64,000 nt of DNA from Lacinutrix jangbogonensis (GTDB taxonomy: Bacteria; Bacteroidota; Bacteroidia; Flavobacteriales; Flavobacteriaceae): assembly GCF_000797445.1 (NCBI RefSeq), contig NZ_JSWF01000032.1, positions 124,001 through 188,000 of the forward strand, written 5' to 3'. Positions 17,049 through 26,592 of the stretch are shown here, piece by piece. Each line of letters starts with the position of its first letter. Position 1 is the first letter of the stretch. The notes under the pieces were generated by a model that worked only from the letters and a program-made list of their open reading frames with translations, was not told where the DNA came from and made no database searches. The translations under genes were made by a program, and so were the position numbers.

Positions 17049-18187
17049 TGGAAGTCGCAAAAAGATTACATAGCGTTGAAGAGTACTACTTTTCTAAGAA
17101 GTTAAAGGAAGTTAATGTCCTTAAATCTCAAGGCAAGCCTATTATTAATTTAGGTATTGGAAGCCCAGATTTACAACCACCTGGAAAAGTAATTTCTGCA
17201 ATTACAGATAGCCTTACATCAGGTAATGCTCATAAATACCAAAGCTATCAAGGTTTGCCAGAACTACGTGAAGCAATCGCAGGTTTTTATAAAACGCATT
17301 TTCAAGTGAATATTAATGCAGCAAACGAAGTGTTGCCGCTTATGGGAAGCAAGGAGGGTATCATGCATATTTCTATGGCTTTTTTAAACGAAGGCGATGC
17401 GGTTTTAATTCCAAATCCAGGGTATCCAACATATACTTCTGTTACTAAATTATTACAGGCTGAGCCTATATTTTACAATTTAGCTGAAGCTAATAACTGG
17501 TGTCCTAATTTTGAAGAACTTGAAAAACAAGATTTATCTAAAGTGAAGATTATGTGGTTAAATTATCCACACATGCCAACTGGAGCCAAAGCGACTAAAG
17601 CAATGTTTAAAACAGTAATAGCTTTTGCTAAAAAGCATAATATTTTAGTGATAAATGATAATCCGTATAGTTTTATTTTAAATAAAGAGCCGCTAAGTAT
17701 TTTAAGTGTTAAAGGTTCAAAAGAAGTGTGTTTAGAATTAAACTCACTAAGCAAAACATTTAATATGGCGGGCTGGAGAGTTGGAATGTTACTAGGTAAT
17801 CAAGAGTTGCTAAATGCGGTTTTAAAAGTGAAAAGTAACATGGATTCTGGTATGTTTTATGGCATTCAAAAAGGAGCTATTGAAGCATTAAATTCTTCAG
17901 AAATGTGGTTTGTAAGTTTGAATAGTATTTATGAGCGAAGACGTAAACTAGTTTGGGAATTAGCTGCTAAATTAAATTGTTCTTTCGATGAAAATGCAAG
18001 CGGATTATTTGTTTGGGCAAAGTTACCTCCGTTTTTTAAATCTGAAGAATTTATAGATAAATTATTAATAGAGAATAATATTTTTATAACACCAGGGACT
18101 GTTTTTGGTAGTCAAGGTGAAGGTTATGTCCGTTTTTCATTATGTGCAACAACCGATGAAATACAAGAAGCAATTGCAAGAGTATGA
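17048..18187 (+). CDS. Class I/II aminotransferase, probably aromatic/aspartate type
   Basis: A 379-residue fold-type I PLP aminotransferase: NLGIGSPDLQPP at the N-terminus, YPTYTS, DNPYSFIL (Asp contacting PLP), NSLSKTFNMAGWRVGM with the Schiff-base Lys, and VRFSLCATTDEIQEA with the substrate-carboxylate Arg. Placement between prephenate dehydratase and prephenate dehydrogenase argues that it transaminates phenylpyruvate and 4-hydroxyphenylpyruvate to Phe and Tyr, the last step missing from the operon otherwise. The exact specificity is inferred from context. It overlaps pheA by one base and tyrA by four (ATGA). Confidence 0.9.
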   Translation: MEVAKRLHSVEEYYFSKKLKEVNVLKSQGKPIINLGIGSPDLQPPGKVISAITDSLTSGNAHKYQSYQGLPELREAIAGFYKTHFQVNINAANEVLPLMGSKEGIMHISMAFLNEGDAVLIPNPGYPTYTSVTKLLQAEPIFYNLAEANNWCPNFEELEKQDLSKVKIMWLNYPHMPTGAKATKAMFKTVIAFAKKHNILVINDNPYSFILNKEPLSILSVKGSKEVCLELNSLSKTFNMAGWRVGMLLGNQELLNAVLKVKSNMDSGMFYGIQKGAIEALNSSEMWFVSLNSIYERRRKLVWELAAKLNCSFDENASGLFVWAKLPPFFKSEEFIDKLLIENNIFITPGTVFGSQGEGYVRFSLCATTDEIQEAIARV

Positions 18188-19038
18188 TAAATAATATTTA
18201 CATAATAGGCGTAGGTTTAATAGGAGGGAGTTTAGCTTTAGATATAAAGAAAAAGCGACCGCATGCTACTGTTTATGGTATAGATAATAGTGCACAGCAC
18301 CTAGCAGAAGCTTTAGAATTAAATGTTATCGATGCAAAAGCAACCTTGGGCGATTTAGACAAAGCAGATTTGGTAATATTATCTATTCCTGTAGATTCTG
18401 CTGTGGCATTATTGCCAAAAGTATTGGATAAAGTTTCAGATTTTGGATTGGTTGTAGATGTTGGTTCTACCAAACAAGCTATTTGTAATGTGGTAGAAAC
18501 TCATTCAAAACGAAGAAATTTCTTAGCTATGCATCCCATTGCCGGAACAGAATTTTCTGGACCTAAAGCAGCCATTTTTGATTTATTTCAGCATAAAACA
18601 AATATTGTTTGCGAAGTTGAAAAAACAGCTTTCAAACTTCAAGAAAAAGCATTGGGTTTATTTTCAGAAATAGGCATGAGAATGCGTTACATGAATCCGG
18701 AAGCGCACGACAAACATATTGCTTATGTGTCTCATTTATCGCATATTAGCGCTTTTATGTTGGGTAAAACGGTTATAGAAAAAGAAAAAAACGAACGCGA
18801 TATTTTCGATATGGCAGGTTCTGGTTTCGAAAGCACAGTACGATTGGCAAAAAGTTCACCTGCGATGTGGACACCAATTTTTAAACAGAATAAAGATAAT
18901 GTTGTTGAGACTTTGGAAGATTACATCACGAATTTAACACAGTTTAAAAACATGATGGAGAACGATGATTTTGAAGGTGTTTTTAATGAAATGAAAGACA
19001 CCAATTATATAAAACAGATATTAAACGGAATACAGTAA
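18184..19038 (+). CDS. tyrA: Prephenate dehydrogenase
   Basis: It oxidatively decarboxylates prephenate to 4-hydroxyphenylpyruvate with NAD(P)+, the Tyr branch. The 284-residue protein begins with the nucleotide-binding IYIIGVGLIGGSLALD (GxGxxG) and contains VVDVGSTKQAI, AMHPIAGTEFSGP and HDKHIAYVSHLSHISAF, the helical-domain substrate motif. No ACT domain is attached. The start overlaps the aminotransferase stop by four bases, so translation is coupled. Confidence 0.95.
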   Translation: MINNIYIIGVGLIGGSLALDIKKKRPHATVYGIDNSAQHLAEALELNVIDAKATLGDLDKADLVILSIPVDSAVALLPKVLDKVSDFGLVVDVGSTKQAICNVVETHSKRRNFLAMHPIAGTEFSGPKAAIFDLFQHKTNIVCEVEKTAFKLQEKALGLFSEIGMRMRYMNPEAHDKHIAYVSHLSHISAFMLGKTVIEKEKNERDIFDMAGSGFESTVRLAKSSPAMWTPIFKQNKDNVVETLEDYITNLTQFKNMMENDDFEGVFNEMKDTNYIKQILNGIQ

Positions 19039-19116
19039 TAACAAAACTTAAAAACTAAATAGCAATAACTTTAGGGCTTTTGGAATTTAGAATTTTTTAG
19101 TTGGAATTTTAGAATT

Positions 19117-20199
19117 ATGGAAAATAAAAAAGAAATGAGAAACTGGTTGGATGCTATGAAATTAGACCATCCATTAGTAATCGCGGGACCATGTAGTGCA
19201 GAGACGGAAGAGCAAGTTTTAAAAATCGCTCACGAGCTTAAAGATACTGACGTTAGCTATTTTAGAGCGGGTATATGGAAACCACGTACACGTCCAGGAA
19301 TGTTTGAAGGTGTTGGAGCTTTGGGTTTAAATTGGCTTAAAAAAGTAAAGGAAGAAACGGGAATGAAAACCTGTACAGAAGTTGCCAATGCAGCGCATGT
19401 AAAGTTGGCGATTGAAAATGATGTCGATTTACTTTGGATTGGAGCACGCTCGACTGTGAGTCCATTTATAATGCAAGAATTGGCAGACGCTCTAGCTGGA
19501 ACAGATAAAATTGTTTTAGTAAAAAATCCAGTAAATCCAGATTTAGCCTTATGGTTAGGTGGTATTGAAAGATTATACTCTGCAGGAATTAAAAATTTAG
19601 GAGCAATCCATAGGGGTTTTTCTACTTACGAAAAAACCAAATATAGAAACATTCCAGAATGGCAAATTGCTATCGAATTTCAAAATAAATTTCCAGATTT
19701 GCCATTAATTAACGATCCATCTCATATTACAGGAAAACGTGATATGGTTTTTGATGTCTCTCAAACAGCTTTAGATCTTAATTTTGATGGTTTAATGATT
19801 GAAACACATACAGATCCAGATAATGCATGGAGTGATGCTGCACAGCAGGTTACGCCTGAAACATTGGTGAATATGATGCAGGATTTGAAAATTAGAAAAG
19901 TGAGCGATCCTGAAGCAGAATACAATAAAGATCTAGCTAATTTAAGAGCGCAGATAGATGTTGTAGATAATCAACTAATAGATTTAATGGGTAAACGTAT
20001 GCAGGTTGCAGATGGCATTGGTGTATTAAAAAAACAAAAGAATGTTGCTGTTTTACAAAGCAAACGTTGGAATGAGATTCTAGGTAAAATGGTATTACAA
20101 GGCGATGAAAAAGGCTTAAGCGAAGAATTTATTTTAAAGCTTTTTAAAGCAGTACACCAAGAATCTATTAATCATCAAGAGAAGGTAATAAACGGGTAG
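19117..20199 (+). CDS. Bifunctional 3-deoxy-7-phosphoheptulonate synthase / chorismate mutase
   Basis: A 360-residue fusion. The N-terminal domain (about 10-255) is the KDO8P-like DAHP synthase: VIAGPCSAET, YFRAGIWKPRTRPG, GARSTVSPF, VKNPVNPD and LINDPSHITGKR. The C-terminal domain (about 270-350) is an AroQ-type chorismate mutase (LRAQIDVVDNQLIDLMGKR ... GVLKKQKN). It thus supplies both the first shikimate-pathway step and the prephenate used by the two upstream enzymes. The fused mutase often mediates feedback by prephenate. It lies 78 bases after tyrA and is most likely the last gene of the attenuated operon. Confidence 0.95.
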   Translation: MENKKEMRNWLDAMKLDHPLVIAGPCSAETEEQVLKIAHELKDTDVSYFRAGIWKPRTRPGMFEGVGALGLNWLKKVKEETGMKTCTEVANAAHVKLAIENDVDLLWIGARSTVSPFIMQELADALAGTDKIVLVKNPVNPDLALWLGGIERLYSAGIKNLGAIHRGFSTYEKTKYRNIPEWQIAIEFQNKFPDLPLINDPSHITGKRDMVFDVSQTALDLNFDGLMIETHTDPDNAWSDAAQQVTPETLVNMMQDLKIRKVSDPEAEYNKDLANLRAQIDVVDNQLIDLMGKRMQVADGIGVLKKQKNVAVLQSKRWNEILGKMVLQGDEKGLSEEFILKLFKAVHQESINHQEKVING

Positions 20200-20222
20200 A
20201 ATATTTCTATAAATTATTTTTA

Positions 20223-20269
20223 ATGCCATTATTAGTTAATCATTTTTAAATATTAATTAATAATGGCAT
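20223..20269. repeat. Long near-perfect inverted repeat before rsgA
   Basis: ATGCCATTATTAGTTAAT and ATTAATTAATAATGGCAT (17 of 18 pairs) with an 11-base loop. It follows the end of the aromatic operon and ends ten bases before the rsgA ATG. No T-run follows, so it may be a processing hairpin or an operator; CATCTTTG at its right edge resembles a -7 box. Confidence 0.6.
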
Positions 20270-20279
20270 CTTTGTATTA

Positions 20280-21230
20280 ATGACAGGACTAGTATATAAA
20301 TCTACAGGAAGTTGGTACACAGTTAAAACAAAACTTGGTATCACGTACGAATGCCGCATAAAAGGTAAATTTCGTTTACAAGGCATTAAAAGCACTAATC
20401 CTATTGCAGTAGGTGATTACGTGGATTTCGAATTGGATACCAAAAGTGATCAGGAAACAGGTGTTATTGATAAGATTCATGATCGTGAAAATTATATTGT
20501 TAGAAAGTCTGTTAACCTGTCCAAGCAAACACATATTATAGCATCAAATATCGATCAGGTTTTTTTGTTAATAACGATAGATAATCCGCCAACATTTACA
20601 AGTTTTATAGATCGTTTTCTAGTAACGGCAGAGGCGTATTCTATTAAAACGGTATTGGTTTTTAATAAAATAGATACGTATAACGAAGATACTATTCTTG
20701 AAGTTAAATACTTAGAACATATCTATACGAATATTGGTTATGAATGTGTTAGTGTTTCAGCTAAAACAGGAGAGAATATAGATAAAATTAAAACGTTGAT
20801 GGAAGGCAAAGTGAGTGTGTTTACAGGTCACTCAGGAGTGGGTAAATCTACTTTAGTAAACACTATCGAGCCAAGTTTAGACTTGAAAACAAAGACTATT
20901 TCCACACAGCATTCACAAGGGCAACATACTACAACATTTGCAGAAATGTTTGATTTAAGTTTCGATGCAAAAATAATAGATACACCTGGAATTAAAGGTT
21001 TTGGAGTTGTAGATATGGAAAAGGAAGAAATAAGTGATTATTTTCCAGAATTTTTTAAGTTGAGTCAGGATTGTAAATTTAACAACTGCATGCATATAGA
21101 AGAACCTAAATGCGCCGTTAAAGAAGCATTAGAGAAAGATGAAATTGCTGCTTCACGTTACCGAAGTTATGTCCAAATAATAGAAGGAGACGATCAGCAT
21201 TACAGAACCGATATTTGGGATAAAGATTAA
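20280..21230 (+). CDS. rsgA: Small ribosomal subunit maturation GTPase RsgA
   Basis: A circularly permuted GTPase that checks late 30S maturation. The 316-residue protein has an N-terminal OB fold (1-70), then G-motifs in permuted order: VFNKIDTY (G4), SVSAKTGENI (G5), GHSGVGKSTL (G1), DTPGIKGFG (G3), and a C-terminal zinc finger with Cys/His ligands in CKFNNCMHIEEPKC. All expected residues are present. It is followed 30 bases later by dtd. Confidence 0.97.
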   Translation: MTGLVYKSTGSWYTVKTKLGITYECRIKGKFRLQGIKSTNPIAVGDYVDFELDTKSDQETGVIDKIHDRENYIVRKSVNLSKQTHIIASNIDQVFLLITIDNPPTFTSFIDRFLVTAEAYSIKTVLVFNKIDTYNEDTILEVKYLEHIYTNIGYECVSVSAKTGENIDKIKTLMEGKVSVFTGHSGVGKSTLVNTIEPSLDLKTKTISTQHSQGQHTTTFAEMFDLSFDAKIIDTPGIKGFGVVDMEKEEISDYFPEFFKLSQDCKFNNCMHIEEPKCAVKEALEKDEIAASRYRSYVQIIEGDDQHYRTDIWDKD

Positions 21231-21260
21231 AAAATAATACCGTTTTCACAGAATGCAAAC

Positions 21261-21713
21261 ATGAAAGTAGTTATTCAAAGGGTTTCAAAAGCAAGCGTTA
21301 CAATTGAAGGCAACAGTGTAGCTTCTATAGAAAACGGACTTTTAGTCCTATTAGGAATCGTTTCAGAAGATACTCAAGAAGACATCATTTGGCTAACCAA
21401 TAAAGTTGCAAACCTACGCATCTTTGAAGATACAGACGGTGTAATGAATAAATCTTTATTAGATACCAATGGAGAAGCTATTGTTGTAAGTCAATTTACG
21501 CTTCAAGCCAGTACAAAAAAAGGTAACAGACCAAGTTATACAAAAGCAGCGCGTCCAGAAGTTGCCATTCCATTATACGAAGCTTTTAATTCAACATTAG
21601 AATCTATAGTAAACAAGCCTATTCAAACAGGTGTTTTTGCTGCAAATATGAAAGTAGAATTACTCAATGATGGTCCTGTAACAATTATTATAGATTCTAA
21701 AAATAAAGTATAA
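21261..21713 (+). CDS. dtd: D-aminoacyl-tRNA deacylase
   Basis: It hydrolyses D-amino acids (and glycine) mischarged on tRNA. The 150-residue length is standard. Family motifs are MKVVIQRVSKASVTI at the N-terminus, the SQFTLQA segment with the active-site Ser/Gln/Thr, and the NRPSYTKAARP segment near residue 95 that lines the chiral-selection pocket. It probably shares a transcript with rsgA. Confidence 0.96.
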   Translation: MKVVIQRVSKASVTIEGNSVASIENGLLVLLGIVSEDTQEDIIWLTNKVANLRIFEDTDGVMNKSLLDTNGEAIVVSQFTLQASTKKGNRPSYTKAARPEVAIPLYEAFNSTLESIVNKPIQTGVFAANMKVELLNDGPVTIIIDSKNKV

Positions 21714-21777
21714 TTTTTTTTTATATTTATTCTTCAAAGTATTAATTGTTAGTATATTTCTAATCTAAAATAAATCA

Positions 21778-23673
21778 ATGTTTAAAAATATTTCGTTGAG
21801 CATAATGTTTATGTTTTTTGCGCTTATTTGTGCATCGCAATCAAGCAAAACTGATGCTTTAACAATAAGTCCAGAACTAAAGAATAATGCTAATGCAGTG
21901 ATTAGGTTTAAGTCTTTAGAGATTGAAATTAAGGCCTATAATAAGATGATTATAAAAGAGCATCGCATTGTTACCGTTTTAAATGAATACGGAATTCGAA
22001 ATATTGGTGCCTATTTGGGTTATGACGATACTGTCAACATTAAGGAAATGAATGCTGTTATTTACGATGCATTTGGAACAGAAATTAAAAAAGTTAAAGA
22101 AAGAGATTTTAAAGATGTTAGTGACGTATCTGGAAGTACATTGTTTTCAGATAATAGACAGAAATACTTAAGTTACACACCATCTAGCTATCCCTACACA
22201 GTTGAGTTTACTAGCGAATATGTGACGTCTACAACTTCATTTATGCCAAGATGGGCTCCTTTAGAAAACTATTATGTAAGTACAGAATTTTCTAGTTTTA
22301 AAGTTGTGAATAATTCAAGTATTGTGCTAGAAAAAAAGGCATCACATTTTGAAAATTATAATATAACTGAATTATCCGATTTCCATTTTGAGGCGAACAC
22401 AATCAAAGCGATTAAAAAAGAAGCTTATGCGCCAAATTTTTATTCTTTTGCACCACGCTTAAAACTAGCCTTGCAAGAATTTGATATGAAAGGTGTTAAA
22501 GGGACTAATTCTGGATGGCAGTCTTTTGGAAAGTGGGTCGATACAGATTTAAATAAAGGCACAGAAGCATTACCAGAAAGTGTAATAAACGAAGTTAAAA
22601 ACCTAACGCAAGCAGCAAATTCTAACATAGAAAAAGCTAAAATTGTTTATAAATACATGCAAGACAAAACGCGCTATATAAGTGTTCAGGTTGGTATTGG
22701 AGGCTGGAAACCAATGTTGGCTAGCGATGTCGATAGATTAAGTTATGGCGATTGTAAAGCTTTATCTAATTACACAAAAGCATTACTTAAGGCCGTTGGT
22801 ATAGCGTCTTATTATACCTTAATTTATGGTAATAGTAATATCCAAAATATAGACAAGAATTTCTCTTCTCAGCAAGGAAATCATGCTATTTTAGCAATGC
22901 CATACCAAGACGATTATGTGTTTTTAGAATGTACAAGTCAAACAAATCCATTTGGTTATATCGCAAATTTTACAGATGATAGAGATGCTTTAATAATTAC
23001 TCCAGAAGGCGGTAAAATTATTCATACTACAATATATAATACACAAAGCAACACCCAAAATACTAAAGCGACTATAACATTAGATGTACTTGGAACGTTA
23101 AATGCATCACTTGATGTCACGTCTCAAGGGACTCAGTATGATAGATATTCGCAGTTAGAAACAAAAGAAGAAAAAGATAGAATCCTTTATTATAAAAATA
23201 GATTCGATAATATTAATAATCTCGAAATTTTATCCATGACTATTAATAACGATAAAGAAAATATCGTTTTGACTGAGAATTTAGAAGTAAAAGCCACTAA
23301 ATATGGCTCAAGAGCGGGAAATAGAATACTATTAATACCAAACGCTTTTAATAAAAACACTTATATACCACCAAGATATAAAAATAGAACCCTGCCTTTT
23401 GAAGTCGATAGAGGGTATGTAGATGTAGATGAATATGTTTTTAATCTTAGCGAAACACTATCAATAGAAGCGGTATTCGATCCAATAGCAATAAGTAATA
23501 AGTTTGGCGAGTACAGTGCGAAAATTGAAAAAATAAGCGATAAAAAATTTAAATATACGCGAAAACTGACATTCAATAAAGGCAAATATAGCAAAGAAGA
23601 TTATCAAGATTTTAGAAAGTTCTATAGCGATATTGTCAAAAATGATAAATCTAAAATAGCATTAAAAAAGTAA
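21778..23673 (+). CDS. Secreted DUF3857/transglutaminase-like protein (apparently catalytic)
   Basis: A 631-residue protein with a signal peptide (about 1-21, ICASQ). It has the DUF3857 beta-rich domain (about 50-225) and a transglutaminase-like core (about 270-390) with WQSFGKWV, TRYISVQVGIGGW, YGDCKALSNYTKALL (catalytic Cys) and GNHAILAMP (His). The usual third residue in LDCT is Glu here (FLECTSQ). A third, DUF2569-like beta region follows. The substrate is unknown. It is followed five bases later by a related gene, and tandem pairs of this kind are frequent in Flavobacteriaceae. Confidence 0.85.
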   Translation: MFKNISLSIMFMFFALICASQSSKTDALTISPELKNNANAVIRFKSLEIEIKAYNKMIIKEHRIVTVLNEYGIRNIGAYLGYDDTVNIKEMNAVIYDAFGTEIKKVKERDFKDVSDVSGSTLFSDNRQKYLSYTPSSYPYTVEFTSEYVTSTTSFMPRWAPLENYYVSTEFSSFKVVNNSSIVLEKKASHFENYNITELSDFHFEANTIKAIKKEAYAPNFYSFAPRLKLALQEFDMKGVKGTNSGWQSFGKWVDTDLNKGTEALPESVINEVKNLTQAANSNIEKAKIVYKYMQDKTRYISVQVGIGGWKPMLASDVDRLSYGDCKALSNYTKALLKAVGIASYYTLIYGNSNIQNIDKNFSSQQGNHAILAMPYQDDYVFLECTSQTNPFGYIANFTDDRDALIITPEGGKIIHTTIYNTQSNTQNTKATITLDVLGTLNASLDVTSQGTQYDRYSQLETKEEKDRILYYKNRFDNINNLEILSMTINNDKENIVLTENLEVKATKYGSRAGNRILLIPNAFNKNTYIPPRYKNRTLPFEVDRGYVDVDEYVFNLSETLSIEAVFDPIAISNKFGEYSAKIEKISDKKFKYTRKLTFNKGKYSKEDYQDFRKFYSDIVKNDKSKIALKK

Positions 23674-23677
23674 AAGA

Positions 23678-25705
23678 ATGAATTTTAAAAACACAGCAGT
23701 AATAGTATTTCTATTAACCATAAGTGTAGTGTCAGCTCAAGATTATAGATTTGGTAAAGTAAGTAAAGAGGAGCTTAAGGAGACCATTTATAGAAATGAT
23801 TCTACTGTTGATGCAGCGGTGTTGTATCGGGAATTAAAGGTTCATTACCCATACAGACAAGGAGAAGGTTTTAATCAATTTGTTGAAGTTTTTGAACGTA
23901 TAAAGATTTATAATCCTGAAGGCTATAGATTTGCGACCATTAAAAATAAACTGTATGATGAGAGTTCTGAAAAAGAGGAACAGATTGAAGGTCTAAAAGC
24001 ATATACGTACAGTCTTGAAAGTGGGAAAGTTAAAGACGTAAAATTAAAGAAAGACGGAATTTTTGAAGAAAAAATAAATCAATTTTGGAAGTCACACAAA
24101 TTCACGATGCCAAATTTAAAAGAAGGCTCAATAATTGAATATACGTATAGAATAGAATCGCCATTTATGTCTATAGATGACGTGAATTTGCAATATGATA
24201 TTCCAATTAAAAAATCTAAAGTCGAGATCTTTGTGCCAGAATATTTTATTTTTAATAAAACGATAAACCCTAAAGCGGCTTACCACCCAGAAATTGTTGA
24301 GAGCTCTATGAATAGAACAGAAGTACTTACTAAAAGTCAAGTGACCCTAACTAATGGTTCGGGTTATCAAACGGGTACAAATAGTAAAAATCCTCAATTA
24401 AAGTTTACACAAAATAAAATTGAAATAATTGGTTCTAATATTCCTGCATTAAAACGAGAAATGTTTGTCGATAATATTAATAATTACCGTTCAAAATTAT
24501 TAATGGAATATGTTGCTTATAAAAATTCAGATGGTAACACAAGATATTTTTCTAAAACATGGGAAGATGTCTCTAAAACAATTTATAATAGCTCAGATTT
24601 TGGTGCTCAGCTTTCCAAAGAAGGCTATTTTAAAGATGATGTAGATGTTATTGTAAGTAATTCTAACGCTGAAAAAGAAATAATAGCAAAAATATATAGC
24701 CTCGTAAAAAAGAAAGTAAAATGGAATGGTTTTACTGGTTATAAGTCCAATGAGAATTTAAGGAAAGTGTATAAAGAAGGCTCAGGAAACGTAGGAGACA
24801 TTAACCTAATGCTTGTAGCAATGTTGCGTTATGCTGGAATAGCTGCAAATCCTGTATTGTTAAGTACAAGAGCTAATGGTATTCCACTCGCCCCTACTTT
24901 AGATGGTTTTAATTATGTAATCTGTCGTGTTAAATTAGAAGAGGGTTATGTGCTTTTAGATGGGACAAGCAACTACAGTACCGCAAATATTCTTCCAGAA
25001 AGAGCCATAAACTGGCAAGGAAGAGTAATCGACGATAGAGGTTTTTCAGATTGGATAAGTTTAAAACCAGAAACAGTTTCAGATAAGATCTATCAAATGA
25101 ATATTAATATTCAAGAGGATTTATCTATTGATGGAAAATTAAGAGAAAAACTAACTAACTACTTAGCCCTAGATTTTAGAGAGGACTATGCTAAAGTAAA
25201 ACCAGAGAGTATTATTGCGGAATTAGAAAAAGAAAAAGGATACATAGTCATTGAAAATCTAGACATAAAAAATAAAACAGACTTAAGTAAACCAATTCTT
25301 ATATCTTACGATTTTAAACTAGATAATGCTGTAGACGAAATAGGAGGAAAGCTTTACTTCTCTCCACTGTTATTTTTTGGTAATAATACGAATGCATTTG
25401 TGCAAGACACTCGTGTTTATCCCATAGATTTAATATATCCTCAAAACGCTAAATATAGAATAAGTATTAATTTACCAGAAGGATACGAAGTAGAATCACT
25501 ACCGGGAAACGCAAAGTTTGTACTCAATACAACCGAAGGTGAGTTTTCTTATGTTATTGTCCCTAACGGAAAATCTATTCAGTTAGTTATTAGTTCAAAC
25601 CTTAAAAACACTTTAATACTCCCAAAAGGATATCCGGAATTTAAAAAATTCGTACAATTATCTTCAGAGAAAAAAGCAGAAAAAATAGTGCTTAAAAAAG
25701 TGTAA
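23678..25705 (+). CDS. Secreted DUF3857 protein with degenerate transglutaminase core
   Basis: A 675-residue paralogue of the preceding protein, with a signal peptide ending VVSAQ. It has DUF3857 (about 60-250), then a transglutaminase-like core (about 330-440). The cysteine position of the GDC motif reads GNVGDINLMLVAMLRYAG, with Ile in place of Cys, and the His position reads FNYVICR, with Tyr. The core should therefore lack protease or transglutaminase activity and act as a binding or partner protein. The five-base gap to the upstream gene suggests co-translation, and the two may form an active/inactive pair. Confidence 0.83.
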   Translation: MNFKNTAVIVFLLTISVVSAQDYRFGKVSKEELKETIYRNDSTVDAAVLYRELKVHYPYRQGEGFNQFVEVFERIKIYNPEGYRFATIKNKLYDESSEKEEQIEGLKAYTYSLESGKVKDVKLKKDGIFEEKINQFWKSHKFTMPNLKEGSIIEYTYRIESPFMSIDDVNLQYDIPIKKSKVEIFVPEYFIFNKTINPKAAYHPEIVESSMNRTEVLTKSQVTLTNGSGYQTGTNSKNPQLKFTQNKIEIIGSNIPALKREMFVDNINNYRSKLLMEYVAYKNSDGNTRYFSKTWEDVSKTIYNSSDFGAQLSKEGYFKDDVDVIVSNSNAEKEIIAKIYSLVKKKVKWNGFTGYKSNENLRKVYKEGSGNVGDINLMLVAMLRYAGIAANPVLLSTRANGIPLAPTLDGFNYVICRVKLEEGYVLLDGTSNYSTANILPERAINWQGRVIDDRGFSDWISLKPETVSDKIYQMNINIQEDLSIDGKLREKLTNYLALDFREDYAKVKPESIIAELEKEKGYIVIENLDIKNKTDLSKPILISYDFKLDNAVDEIGGKLYFSPLLFFGNNTNAFVQDTRVYPIDLIYPQNAKYRISINLPEGYEVESLPGNAKFVLNTTEGEFSYVIVPNGKSIQLVISSNLKNTLILPKGYPEFKKFVQLSSEKKAEKIVLKKV

Positions 25706-25715
25706 TAAAAAAAAT

Positions 25716-26234
25716 ATGGCATCACTCTTTGGTCATGGATTAGTTGGTTTTACATTAACTAAAATCGCTAGTGCAAAGACAAGTAAATTACTACTATTCT
25801 TAGCAATTGGCTCTGCAATATTTCCAGATTTAGATGTTGTTACATTTGGTAAAATACCTTATTCGCATCCTTTTGGGCATCGTGGATTTACACATTCCAT
25901 TGTGTTTGCTGTTATTTGGGCTGCGATCTTAGCTTTTATATTTACAAAAACGAAGCGTAAGCTGTTTTTTATTGTCCTTTTTCTGTCTACAATATCGCAT
26001 GGTATTCTAGATGCTTTAACAACAGGAGGAAAAGGCGTTGGTTTTTTAATTCCGTTTAATAATGATCGCTTTTTCTTTCCCTGGAAAGTAATAAAAGTGT
26101 CACCTATTGGAATAAGTAAATTCTTTTCAAGTTGGGGAATGGAAGTGATTTTGAGCGAATTAAAATATATTGGTATTCCATGCCTAATAGTTTTATTATT
26201 TTTACATTTTAAAAGAAAGACCAATGAACATTAA
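25716..26234 (+). CDS. Membrane-bound metal-dependent hydrolase (YdjM/DUF457 family)
   Basis: A 172-residue integral membrane protein with about four hydrophobic segments. The start ASLFGHGLVGFTLTK and the HPFGHRGFTHSIVF cluster carry the His residues of the YdjM/LexA-regulated inner-membrane hydrolase family. The biochemical role is not established. The stop lies past the start of the next gene (11-base overlap), so the two are translationally coupled. Confidence 0.85.
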   Translation: MASLFGHGLVGFTLTKIASAKTSKLLLFLAIGSAIFPDLDVVTFGKIPYSHPFGHRGFTHSIVFAVIWAAILAFIFTKTKRKLFFIVLFLSTISHGILDALTTGGKGVGFLIPFNNDRFFFPWKVIKVSPIGISKFFSSWGMEVILSELKYIGIPCLIVLLFLHFKRKTNEH

Positions 26235-26550
26235 AAACGCACAGCAAGAAGTCGATACCTGGATTAAAAACCATGGTGTTCGTTATTTTAATGAGCTTAC
26301 CAATATGGCCCAGCTTACTGAAGAAGTAGGCGAGGTAGCCAGAATTATCGCGAGACGTTATGGAGAGCAAAGCGAGAAAGAAAGCGATAAAAACAAAGAT
26401 TTAGGCGAAGAATTAGCAGATGTTATGTTTGTGGTTTTATGTTTAGCAAACCAAACAGGAATAAATTTACAAGATGCTTTCGATAAAAAATTAGATCTAA
26501 AAACCAAACGCGACCACGATCGCCATCATAATAACGAAAAGCTGAAATAA
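26224..26550 (+). CDS. MazG-like nucleotide pyrophosphohydrolase
   Basis: A 108-residue all-alpha NTP pyrophosphohydrolase of the MazG/dUTPase-like superfamily. The Mg-binding acidic motifs are seen as TEEVGEVARII (ExxE) and EELADVMFVVL (ExxD). Such single-domain forms hydrolyse (d)NTPs to monophosphates, possibly for housecleaning; the nucleotide is unknown. It overlaps the upstream membrane protein gene by 11 bases and is followed 42 bases later by aroA. Confidence 0.87.
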   Translation: MNIKNAQQEVDTWIKNHGVRYFNELTNMAQLTEEVGEVARIIARRYGEQSEKESDKNKDLGEELADVMFVVLCLANQTGINLQDAFDKKLDLKTKRDHDRHHNNEKLK

Positions 26551-26592
26551 CAGCTTTGTTATTTCTGCTTAAGTATGAATTTACTTTTTTCT

